Below are positions 38,396 to 48,407 of a stretch of 64,000 nt of DNA, in pieces. Both the position numbers and the translations under genes were made by a program. The notes beneath the pieces are model-generated. The model had not been told where the DNA came from, searched no databases, and worked only from the letters and a program-made list of their open reading frames with translations. The stretch's first letter is position 1. The number at the start of each line of letters is the position of its first letter. Source of the stretch: Rosenbergiella epipactidis (lineage in GTDB: Bacteria; Pseudomonadota; Gammaproteobacteria; Enterobacterales; Enterobacteriaceae); contig NZ_JABBFQ010000009.1 in NCBI RefSeq assembly GCF_018494055.1, forward strand, positions 1 through 64,000, in the 5' to 3' direction.

Positions 38396-39196
38396 GTGGC
38401 CACCCTCTCATTTTTTTCCCGGGCGCAACTTGCTCAGTTACGCGAACAAAGAAGGCACACAACGTGCCTTCTCTTTCTCTCCGGACCTTCGGCCTCTGAG
38501 GTCCCGCTTTCGCAGTTACGCGCCACGGATATTATCGCGGTCAATGGGTCGGCGGGCTACTTATTGGATCAGGGGATTAACCCCTTTATCTATTTGGTTA
38601 CCGATGGTCGATTTGCAACGCAGCGTTTTGAAGCCTTTCAGCGGCATGTTACCGCAGCGACCTTCACGTTTATCAACCAGGAAGTCTTCGATGCCGCTCC
38701 CACCGACTTACAGCGTTGGCTAGCTGAACGCTGCTTTATTTTGAAAGAACTCTATAAAAGAGAAAAGTCGGGGCCTATAAAAAAACTCAAGTATGCGTTT
38801 TTTTGCGCGCGGCATCCGAGTGTGATGATCGATGTTCCTTTCTCAAGAAAGAAAAGAATGAAGGGATTTTCTAAGGATATTACGCTTGGCTACTGTAACT
38901 GTAAAACGGTCGCCTATGCCGCTATCCAGTTAGCCTACTCTTTAGGTTATTCTAAAATTATTTGCGCGGGTTTCGATTTAACGTCGGGTGGACAACGTTT
39001 TTATGACCGTCCAGGTGAGGCGGTAATGCCTTCAGAGATAAGCCAAGATACACAGAAAATTATTGCGGTGTTACGTTTTATGAGAGAGAAGATCAACCCG
39101 CCGCTCTTTACGCTTTCCACCACCACAGCGATTCCTTACGACATTATTCCTTTGGTCGAAAAAGTGGGTGAAGAGGTCGAATTACGCGATCAATAG
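38396..39196 (+). CDS. Probable KdoIII transferase WaaZ / DUF115-like protein
   Basis: 266 residues starting with GTG directly after the waaY stop. SGPSASEVPLSQLRATDIIAVNGSA, then IYLVTDGRF and CAGFDLTSGGQRFYDRPG are typical of the MptE-like/DUF115 fold to which I believe WaaZ belongs. Its location after waaY supports an LPS-core role. I cannot be certain of the WaaZ identity from memory, so no symbol is given. The last gene before waaL; a 153-base gap separates them. Confidence 0.5.
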   Translation: MATLSFFSRAQLAQLREQRRHTTCLLFLSGPSASEVPLSQLRATDIIAVNGSAGYLLDQGINPFIYLVTDGRFATQRFEAFQRHVTAATFTFINQEVFDAAPTDLQRWLAERCFILKELYKREKSGPIKKLKYAFFCARHPSVMIDVPFSRKKRMKGFSKDITLGYCNCKTVAYAAIQLAYSLGYSKIICAGFDLTSGGQRFYDRPGEAVMPSEISQDTQKIIAVLRFMREKINPPLFTLSTTTAIPYDIIPLVEKVGEEVELRDQ

Positions 39197-39349
39197 GCGG
39201 CTTCACCACCTTTTGAATCGCCATAAATTTTGCTCTATAGTAAGCGGCCAGAACAGTATGGCAAGCTCACGCAGGGCAGTTCATTGGCGTGATCTCTTAT
39301 AGTCATAATAATAAATAATTATTAGGCTAAGATTGAGTTAGGTAACGAT

Positions 39350-40588
39350 ATGATTAATCAGTTAAAGGTTTTTTTTAGCCGATACGTGGGAATGAAAAAA
39401 TGGTGTTCCATTCTTTTTATTATGTTCGTCGGACTTTTTTTTGTTGATGGTATTACTCGATATAAGCATTTAGTTCTATATTGCGCAATCATAACGTCTG
39501 TGTTTATCATTTATTATGAAAGACAGATAGTCAAAGAACTCGTAAAGAGTCATGTATTTAAGTTTTTAGTTTTACTCTTAATCGCTGGGATATACTCTTC
39601 ATCGATATCAATCGACAACTCAATGAGTTTTAAGTATTTTTTTAATACCATTGCAGAAAAGACGGTCCTCACGCCTATCGCCTTTGCTCTTGTTCTCAGT
39701 CAACTCACGCATCGCCAAATCTGCCAATCATTATTGCTCGGTTTAGGGCTAATGTTTATAATTTCAGGTGGAAAAGAGTTTTACGCTTACTATGTTGAGT
39801 ATTGTCAGGGAATCTATCCTTTCTCGAATTATAATCATCGATTTATTGCTGAAGCGCTTATTTTCTCTCTACCTTGTCTTTTATTACTCTGGAAAACGAA
39901 AGGTATAAAAGCCAAAATTATTTTCGTTGTAGCAGCCTGTTTGTATGGTTTCCTGATGCTCGGCCTGTTACAGCGTGGGGCATGGCTAGCTATTTTAGTC
40001 TTCTCTCTGCTTTGGTGCGTGTTCAATCGGGAATGGAAACTTCCTTTACTGGTGACGCTTATCGTTGCAGTGTGCGGAATGGGGCTCTTTGTGAAGTTCC
40101 ATGAGCGGTTGTCAGTGCTCACTTATAAATTAGAACAGACCTCAAGTAGCCATCGTTTTGGCAATGGGACGCAAGGTGCGGCTTGGGATATGATTATGCA
40201 GCATCCCGTGAAAGGCACGGGTATTGGTGATAAGGTCTATCTTAAAGCCTATGCCAATAACTTACCGCAATACCAGCAGTGGTTTTTCCGTGAGCCTATT
40301 GGGCCACATAATTTCTTCCTCTCTAACTGGTTTGCTGGTGGGGTCTTGGGGCTATTTGTAGCCGTCAGTGTGGTATTGGTCCTATTAATCACAGCATTCA
40401 AAGGCTATCGACGCTCCGAAAATCTTATCCGTTACTGTTATAGTTCGGTTTTTTTGATGGTGTTTGCCGATTTCTTTGTAAGAGGGTGGGTTGAAGAGAC
40501 CTTCATTTTCCAAACGGCAATCGCCTCAGCATTTTTAATGGGAATGTTTTTAAGCCCGAGACGTATCATACAAACCAGCGCTAAATAA
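39350..40588 (+). CDS. waaL: O-antigen ligase WaaL
   Basis: 412 residues with about 10-12 hydrophobic segments and a large periplasmic loop (about 255-315) containing SSSHRFGNGTQGAAWDMIMQHPVKGTGIGD and GPHNFFLSNWF, the Wzy/WaaL_C pattern. It joins undecaprenyl-linked polysaccharide to lipid A-core in the periplasm. Followed by a strong terminator. Its tail is basic and AT-rich at the N-terminal part. Confidence 0.9.
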   Translation: MINQLKVFFSRYVGMKKWCSILFIMFVGLFFVDGITRYKHLVLYCAIITSVFIIYYERQIVKELVKSHVFKFLVLLLIAGIYSSSISIDNSMSFKYFFNTIAEKTVLTPIAFALVLSQLTHRQICQSLLLGLGLMFIISGGKEFYAYYVEYCQGIYPFSNYNHRFIAEALIFSLPCLLLLWKTKGIKAKIIFVVAACLYGFLMLGLLQRGAWLAILVFSLLWCVFNREWKLPLLVTLIVAVCGMGLFVKFHERLSVLTYKLEQTSSSHRFGNGTQGAAWDMIMQHPVKGTGIGDKVYLKAYANNLPQYQQWFFREPIGPHNFFLSNWFAGGVLGLFVAVSVVLVLLITAFKGYRRSENLIRYCYSSVFLMVFADFFVRGWVEETFIFQTAIASAFLMGMFLSPRRIIQTSAK

Positions 40589-40592
40589 TGAG

Positions 40593-40623
40593 AAGGCCTC
40601 CAGATGAGTTCAGCGGAGGCCTT
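40593..40623. terminator. Terminator waaL/waaC
   Basis: AAGGCCTCC (40593-40601) pairs perfectly with GGAGGCCTT (40615-40623), 13-base loop, between convergent waaL and waaC. Confidence 0.8.
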
Positions 40624-40628
40624 AAGCA

Positions 40629-41600
40629 TTAGATACACCCAATATTGGTAAGTTTCTCGAGCACTTCGCTGGGCTGGATTTCACTCATTTTACCAGTGGG
40701 TTGGCCCTTGATAACATATTGATTCTTACCATACCCGCCGATCAGCAATGGGTCTGTGGGACCATACAAGGTAATATTTGGACGATCTAATGCCGCGGTA
40801 AGATGACTGAGACCCGTATCGACTGAAACCACTCCTTTCGCGCCAGCAAGCTGTGTCGCGACCTCACTGAGTGAGAGCTTCGGTAACACCTCAACCTGAG
40901 GGCGGCCTTCCGCGAGTCGCATAGCACGCTGCTGCTCTAGTGGAGAACCCCAAGGTAATTTCACTTTAAGACCCTGCGCCACCACTAAGTCTATTAACGT
41001 TTGCCAAGCGCTTTCTGGCCAATGTTTATCATCACGCGTTGTCGCGTGTAAGAACACGAGATAGTGATTAGCATCCGCGGGAAGGGCGTTGATAAAATGT
41101 TGAGCAATTGCATAATCCCCTTGGCTCTCGGGTAAGGGGTAACCGAGGCTGGCTGCGAATAGCGCCCGAATTTTCTCCACCGCATGTTGTTGTTTACTCA
41201 GCCGATGACCCCGGTCGTACCAACAACTGGCAAGAGGCTCGCGGGCACTCTGCCAATCCAACCCATGTTTGATACCTAGGGCTTTACGCGTAATTAAGGC
41301 TGAGCTTTTGATCAGGCCCTGAGCATCAATCACCGCATCATAATGAACACTCTGCAGTTGCTGGGTGAAGCGCTGCCGCTCTTCTCGAATATCGCGACGA
41401 AACCAATTTTTCCGCCAGCGACGGATGGCTACCGGTATGACACGATCGACAGCCTGATGCCAAGTGGGGATTTGGCTAAAGCCCTCTTCCACGACCCAGT
41501 CGAAACGGATGGTCGGAATTTGCTTGAGTGCATCCGTTAGTGCGGGCAGCGTATGAATAACATCGCCCATGGAAGAAGTCTTGACGATTAAGACTCGCAT
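40629..41600 (-). CDS. waaC: LPS heptosyltransferase I WaaC
   Basis: 323 residues (E. coli 319). A GT9 enzyme adding heptose I to Kdo2-lipid A. MRVLIVKTSSMGDVIHTLPAL, WVVEEGFSQIPTWH and the C-terminal SVDTGLSHLTAALDRPNITLYGPTDP are typical. It overlaps waaF by 13 bases. Confidence 0.95.
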   Translation of the reverse strand: MRVLIVKTSSMGDVIHTLPALTDALKQIPTIRFDWVVEEGFSQIPTWHQAVDRVIPVAIRRWRKNWFRRDIREERQRFTQQLQSVHYDAVIDAQGLIKSSALITRKALGIKHGLDWQSAREPLASCWYDRGHRLSKQQHAVEKIRALFAASLGYPLPESQGDYAIAQHFINALPADANHYLVFLHATTRDDKHWPESAWQTLIDLVVAQGLKVKLPWGSPLEQQRAMRLAEGRPQVEVLPKLSLSEVATQLAGAKGVVSVDTGLSHLTAALDRPNITLYGPTDPLLIGGYGKNQYVIKGQPTGKMSEIQPSEVLEKLTNIGCI

Positions 41601-42649
41601 TCATGCTCCCGGACCGTGGCTAACAGTGTTTCTAACTCCGCGAAGACCTGCGTTGGGGTAATATCGATCAGACTTTGATGGTAGCCTTGCTCCCCTTCAC
41701 CCTTGCGAATTTTATGATAGCCGGTGATTAAGCGGATAATGCGGGCGCGATCAGTGAGAGGCGGTGTAAAATCTGGACTACTCGGGCCGTATAGTGCGAC
41801 CAGCGGTCGCCCGAGGGCCGCTGCAACATGCATCAACCCTGAGTCATTAGTGACTACCGCATGGCATTGTGCGAGTAAGACGACAGCTTGATCAAGTTCA
41901 GTTTTACCCGCTAGATTTGTGCAGTGTGCTGCCTCATCAGGCGTTAATCGTGCGATGATTTCAGCGCCGGCTTCATTGTCTTTGGCTGAGCCAAAGAGTG
42001 CGATTTGGTAGCCTTTTGCAATCAGCTGTTTAGCGAGTTCAGCATAATGATAGTCAGGCCAACGCTTCGCTGGCCCGAATTCTGCCCCTGGACAAAAGCC
42101 GATGAGTGGACGATCAGCATGTAGGCTAAAGAGGGCCGCTGTTTCAAGTTTTTCGCGTTCTGACACAACCAGTGCTGGCCGTGCGAGCGGCTTTGGTAAG
42201 TCTGCTGCGCGAGTGACTTTATTCTGTTCGTAAGCTAAAGCGATATAGCGTTCGACCATCAGAGGAAACACTGTTTTATCTAAACGACGGTGATCGTTTA
42301 ATAAGCCATAACGCATTTCACCTAGCCAGCCCGTACGGTGTTTTATTCCCGCAAACCAAGGAATAAGTGCGGATTTAAAAGAGTTGGGAAGAACGTAAGC
42401 GTGGTCGTAGTGATTATCACGTAACGCCTTACCGAGCCGGTATCGGTCGCCCAATGCCAAGCTTCCATGGCCAATCGGCATGGCTATCGCTTGATTAACC
42501 TCCGGCATTCTCGCCAGTAGTGGTCTACACCATGCAGGGGCCATGACATCAATTACCGCGTGTGGCCATTGTGCTTTCAGCGTTTGATACAGGCTTTGCG
42601 ACATCATCATGTCACCGACCCATGATGGCGCAATCACTAATATTTTCAT
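41588..42649 (-). CDS. waaF: LPS heptosyltransferase II WaaF
   Basis: 353 residues (E. coli 348). It adds heptose II to the inner core. MKILVIAPSWVGDMMMSQSLY, GFCPGAEFGPAKRWPDYHYAELA and TNDSGLMHVAAALGRPLVALYGPSSP. The start at MKILV (42647-42649) is chosen over an upstream ATG at 42664 by homology. Operon hldD-waaF-waaC. Confidence 0.95.
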   Translation of the reverse strand: MKILVIAPSWVGDMMMSQSLYQTLKAQWPHAVIDVMAPAWCRPLLARMPEVNQAIAMPIGHGSLALGDRYRLGKALRDNHYDHAYVLPNSFKSALIPWFAGIKHRTGWLGEMRYGLLNDHRRLDKTVFPLMVERYIALAYEQNKVTRAADLPKPLARPALVVSEREKLETAALFSLHADRPLIGFCPGAEFGPAKRWPDYHYAELAKQLIAKGYQIALFGSAKDNEAGAEIIARLTPDEAAHCTNLAGKTELDQAVVLLAQCHAVVTNDSGLMHVAAALGRPLVALYGPSSPDFTPPLTDRARIIRLITGYHKIRKGEGEQGYHQSLIDITPTQVFAELETLLATVREHECES

Positions 42650-42668
42650 CGATAAGGCTTCCACTTTC

Positions 42669-43598
42669 TTAAGGTTTGTTCAACCAACGCATATAGTCGC
42701 TTACGCCTTCAGTTACGGTTTTAAAGGTTTTGGTATACCCTGCTTTTCTCAAGCGAGTCAGGTCGGCTTGAGTGTAAGCTTGATAACGACCTTTAAGCTT
42801 CTCTGGGAAAGGGATATATTCCACTTCACCTTGTTGATGATGCGCCAGTACGGCATCAGCCACGACTTGGAATGACTCAGCATGGCCTGTACCACAGTTA
42901 AAAATGCCTGAAACGCCATTTTCCCAACACCAGAGATTCACGTCAGCGACATCTTCAACATAGATAAAGTCACGTTTAAATTGTTCACTACCGGCAAAAA
43001 GTTTCGGATTTTCACCTTGGTTAATTTGATTATTAAGGTGAAAGGCGACGCTGGCCATGCTGCCTTTATGGCTTTCACGAGGACCATAAACGTTAAAATA
43101 GCGGAATCCACACACCGGTGAGTCAGCTTCAGGAAGAATGCTTCTTACATAGTGGTCGAACAGCATTTTAGAGTAGCCATAGACGTTGAGTGGCGATTCG
43201 TATTGGCGTTCTTCAATAAAATCACTGTCTCGTCCGCCATAAGTGGCTGCTGAGGATGCATACAAGAAGGGGATTTGACGCTCTAAACAAAAATGCAGTA
43301 ATTCTTTAGAGTATTGGTAGTTATTGTCCATCATATACTTGCCGTCCCACTCGGTTGTTGCAGAGCATGCGCCCTCGTGGAAAACAGCTTCAATCGGCCC
43401 TAAATCATCACCGGCCACGATACTCATCAAAAATTCTTCTTTATCCATGTAATCACTGATATCAAGATCAGCGAGATTAATGAACTTAGTGCCATCTTTG
43501 AGGTTATCCACCACCAAAATATCGTTATGACCGCGATCGTTTAACGCTTTAACGATATTACTGCCGATCATGCCGGCACCACCAGTTACAATAATCAT
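42669..43598 (-). CDS. hldD: ADP-L-glycero-D-manno-heptose-6-epimerase
   Basis: 309 residues (E. coli 310). The last enzyme of ADP-heptose synthesis. NADP-binding [28 protein letters not shown], catalytic YGYSKMLFD (Tyr/Lys) and [16 protein letters not shown]. First gene of hldD-waaFC. Confidence 0.96.
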   Translation of the reverse strand: MIIVTGGAGMIGSNIVKALNDRGHNDILVVDNLKDGTKFINLADLDISDYMDKEEFLMSIVAGDDLGPIEAVFHEGACSATTEWDGKYMMDNNYQYSKELLHFCLERQIPFLYASSAATYGGRDSDFIEERQYESPLNVYGYSKMLFDHYVRSILPEADSPVCGFRYFNVYGPRESHKGSMASVAFHLNNQINQGENPKLFAGSEQFKRDFIYVEDVADVNLWCWENGVSGIFNCGTGHAESFQVVADAVLAHHQQGEVEYIPFPEKLKGRYQAYTQADLTRLRKAGYTKTFKTVTEGVSDYMRWLNKP

Positions 43599-43707
43599 AA
43601 ACCACCTTTCGATTAAGACGAAACTCGATCACTATTCGAGTTAACTACCTTAAATCATACCATCTTCACCGGAGGATGGCAGTAAGCCGCCGAATTGGCG
43701 GCCTAAT

Positions 43708-44589
43708 TTAGAATAATGCTTTAATGTTGTTTATGAATTGGCTATCGCGTACCGACGTATAAATGATCATTACGCCTTCTGCAGGGTGAAGCTGGCGTAG
43801 AGGCTGGGTACGAGGGCAATGCGCGGTGAGTCTTGGCGGTGGCGATGCGTGGGTAACGGTGGTTGCCGCTGAACGATTGAGTAACTGACTCAATTTCACC
43901 AATTTAATATCAGCGGGCAGGGTAGGGAGAAGTTGTTGTAGAACTTTTACCGTAGTGGGATGGGGATGCCCTATGGCGATAGCCGAACCATTACGTTGGG
44001 CGAGCTTAACCGCACGTTGAAATTGGTAGCGAATATCCGCTTCATTTTGTGTGTCATCTAAGAAGACATTTCTCTTCAATACTCTCACGGATGTGCCACG
44101 TGCGGCATTGACGGCTTGGGTATTACCAATGGTCACGCTGTCGAGAAAATAGAGCTGATGATGGTTAAGCACGCTCATGACTTTTTGCATCGCAGGTAAG
44201 CTGGAGGTCATCCGGCTCCCCATATGATTATTCAACCCCACCGCATAGGGTACTTGGCGAATAGCATGCTCGATAATACTTTGCACCTGAGTAAGGCTCA
44301 TTTCAGGGGTCAATGTATTCACCTCAAGGGGTTGCTTGCTCATCGGTGCCATCGGCAGATGAATCAGCACCTCATGGCCCGCTTGGTGGGCAAGGGTGGC
44401 CATCGAACGGGAATGTGGGGCATCAGGTAACACAGCGATAGAGATCGTATTAGGAAGAGCAATCACTTTATGCTCCTCCGTGGGACGGTATCCAAAGTCG
44501 TCGATAACCAGGGCTAACTGTCCGGCATAGGTTGAATAGGCGAACGTTAGGAAACCAAAAGAAATAAAGGAATGAAATAATTTTCGCAC
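43708..44589 (-). CDS. yibQ: Divergent polysaccharide deacetylase YibQ
   Basis: 293 residues with a signal peptide ending TYA-G (about 22). LALVIDDFGYR, LPMAPMSK and GLNNHMGSRMTSS match the divergent polysaccharide deacetylase family; IAIGHPHPTT is the C-terminal His region. Catalytic activity is not established. GTG start one base after the envC stop, so the two are coupled. Confidence 0.87.
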   Translation of the reverse strand: MRKLFHSFISFGFLTFAYSTYAGQLALVIDDFGYRPTEEHKVIALPNTISIAVLPDAPHSRSMATLAHQAGHEVLIHLPMAPMSKQPLEVNTLTPEMSLTQVQSIIEHAIRQVPYAVGLNNHMGSRMTSSLPAMQKVMSVLNHHQLYFLDSVTIGNTQAVNAARGTSVRVLKRNVFLDDTQNEADIRYQFQRAVKLAQRNGSAIAIGHPHPTTVKVLQQLLPTLPADIKLVKLSQLLNRSAATTVTHASPPPRLTAHCPRTQPLRQLHPAEGVMIIYTSVRDSQFINNIKALF

Positions 44590-44590
44590 A

Positions 44591-45892
44591 TTATCTTCCT
44601 AGCCAGCTTAATGGGTTAACTGCTTGTCCTTGGCGTCGAATTTCAAAGTAAAGTGCCGGAGCACCTTGCCCGCCGCTGCTCCCGACTAGCGCGATAGGTT
44701 GCCCGGCTCTTACCTGTTGACCAACGTTCACTAAGGCACTCTGATTATAGCCATAGAGGCTCATATCACCTTTACCGTGTTCAATCACGACGACAAGGCC
44801 GTAACCTTGTAACCAGTCGGCCATTAAGACGCGGCCATCGGCAATCGCCCGAACATCAGTGCCTTCCGCTGCACCAATAACCAATCCTTTCCAGCGTAGT
44901 TCGCCTTGTAAATTATCACCAAAACGATGAATAAGACGCCCATGGATTGGCCAAGGGTATTGGCCATTGGCCCTGCCCAAACCGCCTGTGCGGGCGATCA
45001 GTTCTTTCTCACCTTCGGTAGGACGATAGGTTGAGCCTTTAGCTTGGGCTTGCGCTTGGCGCTGTTTGACTTGTTCTGCGGCTCTCGCCTCGCGAGCTGC
45101 TCGAGCTTTAGCTTCTTGCGCGGCTCGGGCAATCTGGTTTTGTAGTCGGTTTTCGTTCTGTCGCATTTCGGCGAGGTCGGCTTGATCTCGCTGTAATGAG
45201 GCATTCAATAGTTGTAAGGTTTTTTGCCGAGCACTTTGAGCGGCCTGTAATTGATCTTGTTGCGCTTTTTGTTGGCTGAACAGCGCTTGTTGCTGCTGTT
45301 GACGCACTTCGAGCTGTGATTTTTTATCGGCCAAATCGGCACGGGTCTGTTTTAATGACTCGATGTTTTCTTGACGTGCAGTATTTAAATAACGGAAATA
45401 AGTCAGCATTCGGTCACTGCGTTGACCGTCTTCACCACTGAGTAGAAGCTCTATACCGCTATGTTGTCCCTGACGGAAAGCCGCATCAAGCTGGGCCGCA
45501 AGCACCTTTTCTTCATGAGCTTGAGAACGGATAAGCTCTTCAATAGAGTCCGTTAGCTCTTGGATATCGCTATTAATGCTATCTAGATTGAGTTGCGTCT
45601 CACGTAATTGCCGGCTGGCTTGGGCAATAAGTTTCTCTTGGCTCTTTAACTTACCCAATAATTCGTCGCGTTGCTGTTTTTGTGCTTGAACACTGCGCTC
45701 TTTGGCCGCAATATCTTGTTGAATCGATCGGAGCGCCGATTGATTATCGTCAGCATAGCCAGAAATGGGTAAGGTCAATAGGCCCGCACAGAGGAGCAGG
45801 CTGGACGTCAGCGGTAAACGGCGAAATTGCGGTGACAAAATCGTATTATGCCGAGCTGAAAAAGATAGAGTGAAACGCTTTTTTTCCGTCAT
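44591..45892 (-). CDS. envC: Murein hydrolase activator EnvC
   Basis: 433 residues (E. coli 419). A periplasmic activator of AmiA/AmiB at the septum. Signal anchor with ISGYAD cleavage region (about 48), long coiled coil (about 50-280), and a degenerate LytM domain: GELRWKGLVIGAAEGTDVRAIADGRVLMADWLQGYG, then YGYNQSALV and SSGGQGAPALYFEIRRQG. As in E. coli, zinc ligands of active LytM enzymes are absent. The upstream gpmI gene normally in this operon is missing here. Confidence 0.93.
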   Translation of the reverse strand: MTEKKRFTLSFSARHNTILSPQFRRLPLTSSLLLCAGLLTLPISGYADDNQSALRSIQQDIAAKERSVQAQKQQRDELLGKLKSQEKLIAQASRQLRETQLNLDSINSDIQELTDSIEELIRSQAHEEKVLAAQLDAAFRQGQHSGIELLLSGEDGQRSDRMLTYFRYLNTARQENIESLKQTRADLADKKSQLEVRQQQQQALFSQQKAQQDQLQAAQSARQKTLQLLNASLQRDQADLAEMRQNENRLQNQIARAAQEAKARAAREARAAEQVKQRQAQAQAKGSTYRPTEGEKELIARTGGLGRANGQYPWPIHGRLIHRFGDNLQGELRWKGLVIGAAEGTDVRAIADGRVLMADWLQGYGLVVVIEHGKGDMSLYGYNQSALVNVGQQVRAGQPIALVGSSGGQGAPALYFEIRRQGQAVNPLSWLGR

Positions 45893-46130
45893 AAGGCTGA
45901 GATTATTCCATGATGTTTCACAGGTTACCAGAGTAACGCTCGGGTTTTATAGTGTACAGCCTATAATAATGGCATAATCAGATAATAGGTAAGAATTCGG
46001 CAGTGTGAAAGGGCCAGTCTAAGGTTATTACAGTAGATAATTCCCATTTTGCAATGTTGTCCCGACTACGCAGTGTTACAACACTGCGCGGATACATTTA
46101 TATTAGATCGTTCTCGGAGTTGTTTTTCTT

Positions 46131-46562
46131 ATGCAAGATATTATGGAATTCGTTCACAATCACCTTATCTTAAGCCTTGCTTGGGTGGTATTACTGGTAT
46201 TAGTGATTTTTACTACTTTCAAGGGCCTGTTTTCTAAAGTCAAGTTAATCGGGCGCGGCGAAGCTACCCATTTAATTAATAAAGAAAACGCTGTCGTGGT
46301 GGATGTGCGTGGGCGTGATGATTTTCGTCGTGGCCATATCTCTGGTGCGCTCCAAGTGAGCAGTGACGAAATCAAGAAAGGCAATTTTTCCGAACTCGAA
46401 AAGTACAAATCTCAGCCGGTGATTGTCGTCTGTGCAACGGGACAGAGTGCCGGAGAGGCTGCGGCACAACTTAACGCAGCAGGTTTCGAAAAAGTATCTG
46501 TATTAAAGGATGGTATTAGTGGTTGGAGTAGTGAAAACCTTCCATTGGTCCGTGGCAAATAG
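46131..46562 (+). CDS. yibN: Membrane-anchored rhodanese YibN
   Basis: 143 residues, as in E. coli. One N-terminal transmembrane segment (about 12-30), then a rhodanese domain: [22 protein letters not shown] and the active-site loop [13 protein letters not shown] with Cys. First gene of yibN-grxC-secB-gpsA-cysE, the conserved order. Confidence 0.93.
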   Translation: MQDIMEFVHNHLILSLAWVVLLVLVIFTTFKGLFSKVKLIGRGEATHLINKENAVVVDVRGRDDFRRGHISGALQVSSDEIKKGNFSELEKYKSQPVIVVCATGQSAGEAAAQLNAAGFEKVSVLKDGISGWSSENLPLVRGK

Positions 46563-46579
46563 ATTCTAAAGAGGCTTTT

Positions 46580-46834
46580 ATGGCATCCATCGATATCTAC
46601 ACCAAACAAACCTGTCCTTTTTGCCATCGTGCAAAAGCATTGTTGGATCAAAAAGGTGTGAAATACCACGAAATTGCGATCGATAATGACAGCGAAAAAC
46701 GGGCGGAAATGATAGATCGTAGTCAGCGTACGACAGTGCCACAAATCTTTATCGATCAGCGCCATGTTGGCGGATGCGATGATTTGTTTGCATTGGAACA
46801 GCGTGCACAACTAGACCCACTACTGAATGCCTAA
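46580..46834 (+). CDS. grxC: Glutaredoxin 3
   Basis: 84 residues (E. coli 83). Redox motif CPFCHRAKALL, TVPQIFIDQRHVGGCDDL glutathione-binding loop. It reduces disulfides using glutathione. 17 bases after yibN. Confidence 0.96.
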   Translation: MASIDIYTKQTCPFCHRAKALLDQKGVKYHEIAIDNDSEKRAEMIDRSQRTTVPQIFIDQRHVGGCDDLFALEQRAQLDPLLNA

Positions 46835-46870
46835 CGATAGGCCCTATTTTGTATTAAAGGATTGAGTACC

Positions 46871-47332
46871 ATGTCTGAACAGAACCCAAATGAAATGACT
46901 TTCCAGATCCAGCGTGTTTACACCAAAGATATCTCTTTTGAAGCACCTAATGCCCCACAAATTTTCCAAAAAGAGTGGGAACCTGATGTAAAGTTGGACC
47001 TCGATACCGCATCGACTCAACTTTCTGAGGGGATCTATGAAGTCGTTCTTCGCGTAACCGTCACCGCTACTGTTGGTGAAGATACTGCTTTCTTATGCGA
47101 AGTTCAGCAAGCAGGTATTTTTACCATTTCGGGAATCGAAGGTTCGCAAATGGCTCACTGCTTAGGCGCATATTGCCCTAACATTCTGTTCCCTTACGCT
47201 CGCGAGTGCATCTCTGCGCTAGTCTCTCGTGGTACCTTCCCGCAACTGAACTTAGCACCTGTCAACTTTGACGCGCTTTTCATGAACTACCTTCAGCAGC
47301 AAGAAGGTGGTGAAGTCGCGCAGGATGCTTAA
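46871..47332 (+). CDS. secB: Protein-export chaperone SecB
   Basis: 153 residues (E. coli 155). Cytosolic tetrameric chaperone that keeps preproteins unfolded and passes them to Sec[30 protein letters not shown] and [38 protein letters not shown] at 46871 has AAAGGA at 9 bases; a TTG at 46862 lacks spacing. Confidence 0.97.
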   Translation: MSEQNPNEMTFQIQRVYTKDISFEAPNAPQIFQKEWEPDVKLDLDTASTQLSEGIYEVVLRVTVTATVGEDTAFLCEVQQAGIFTISGIEGSQMAHCLGAYCPNILFPYARECISALVSRGTFPQLNLAPVNFDALFMNYLQQQEGGEVAQDA

Positions 47333-47337
47333 TCACG

Positions 47338-48348
47338 ATGCGTGAAGCAAGCGTAAGCGTTATCGGTGCCGGTTCATACGGCACCGCTCTAGCGATAACT
47401 CTGGCCCGTAACGGTTATCCTGTGACGTTATGGGGGCATAACCCACAACATATCGCGCGGTTAAGCGAACAACGTTGCAATGCCGAGTTCCTGTCCGATG
47501 TCCCTTTCCCTGATAATCTTGTCTTAACCTCCCAGCTTCATGAAGCCGTTACGCAAAGTCGTGATCTGTTAATTGTTGTCCCCAGCCATGTCTTTGGTGA
47601 CGTGTTAAAGCAGATCGCCCCAATGTTACTGTCGGATACGCGTATTGTTTGGGCGACTAAAGGGTTAGAAGTTGAGACGGGGCGTTTACTCGAAGACGTT
47701 GCCCGCGAAATTTTAGGTCCTGATATTCCTCTGGCAGTCATTTCCGGGCCGACCTTTGCCAAAGAGCTTGCTGCCGGTATGCCCACCGCGATTGCTTTAG
47801 CATCGAAGAATGCGCAATTTGCGAACGACTTACAAACTAAGCTGCACTGCGGTAAAAGTTTTCGGGTTTACAGTAATAATGATATGACCGGTGTGCAATT
47901 GGGCGGTGCGGTGAAAAACGTCATCGCCATCGGAGCGGGCATGTCAGATGGTATGGGCTTTGGTGCCAATGCCCGCACAGCGTTGATCACCCGTGGATTA
48001 GCGGAGATGTCTCGTTTAGGCTTGGCATTAGGTGCGCAAGCGGAGACCTTCACTGGCATGGCCGGTTTAGGCGATCTAGTATTAACCTGCACAGATAACC
48101 AATCACGTAACCGCCGTTTTGGAATGCTGTTAGGGCAAGGAACGTCGGTTGAAGAAGCGCAAGAAACGATTAGTCAGGTTGTAGAAGGCTATCGTAACAC
48201 TAAAGAAGTTTACCTCCTTGCGGCCAGTGTGGGGGTAGAAATGCCAATCGTTGAGCAAATCTACCAAGTGCTTTATTGTGGTAAACCCACTCAAGATGCA
48301 GCCATCGCTCTGTTGGGACGAGAACGTAAAGACGAATCACGTCAGTAA
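47338..48348 (+). CDS. gpsA: Glycerol-3-phosphate dehydrogenase [NAD(P)+]
   Basis: 336 residues (E. coli 339). It makes sn-glycerol-3-phosphate from DHAP for phospholipids. Nucleotide-binding [27 protein letters not shown], catalytic Lys in [19 protein letters not shown] and SRNRRFG. The start is 6 bases after the secB stop region. Confidence 0.96.
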   Translation: MREASVSVIGAGSYGTALAITLARNGYPVTLWGHNPQHIARLSEQRCNAEFLSDVPFPDNLVLTSQLHEAVTQSRDLLIVVPSHVFGDVLKQIAPMLLSDTRIVWATKGLEVETGRLLEDVAREILGPDIPLAVISGPTFAKELAAGMPTAIALASKNAQFANDLQTKLHCGKSFRVYSNNDMTGVQLGGAVKNVIAIGAGMSDGMGFGANARTALITRGLAEMSRLGLALGAQAETFTGMAGLGDLVLTCTDNQSRNRRFGMLLGQGTSVEEAQETISQVVEGYRNTKEVYLLAASVGVEMPIVEQIYQVLYCGKPTQDAAIALLGRERKDESRQ

Positions 48349-48372
48349 GTCAGCTTACTTTATTTAATTATT

Positions 48373-48393
48373 ACGCCCGTTTGGGCGTTTTTT
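48373..48393 (+). terminator. Hairpin between gpsA and cysE
   Basis: ACGCCC (48373-48378) and GGGCGT (48383-48388) with T-run. It ends part of the gpsA transcript before cysE. Confidence 0.75.
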
Positions 48394-48407
48394 ATCAGGA
48401 GCATGTC

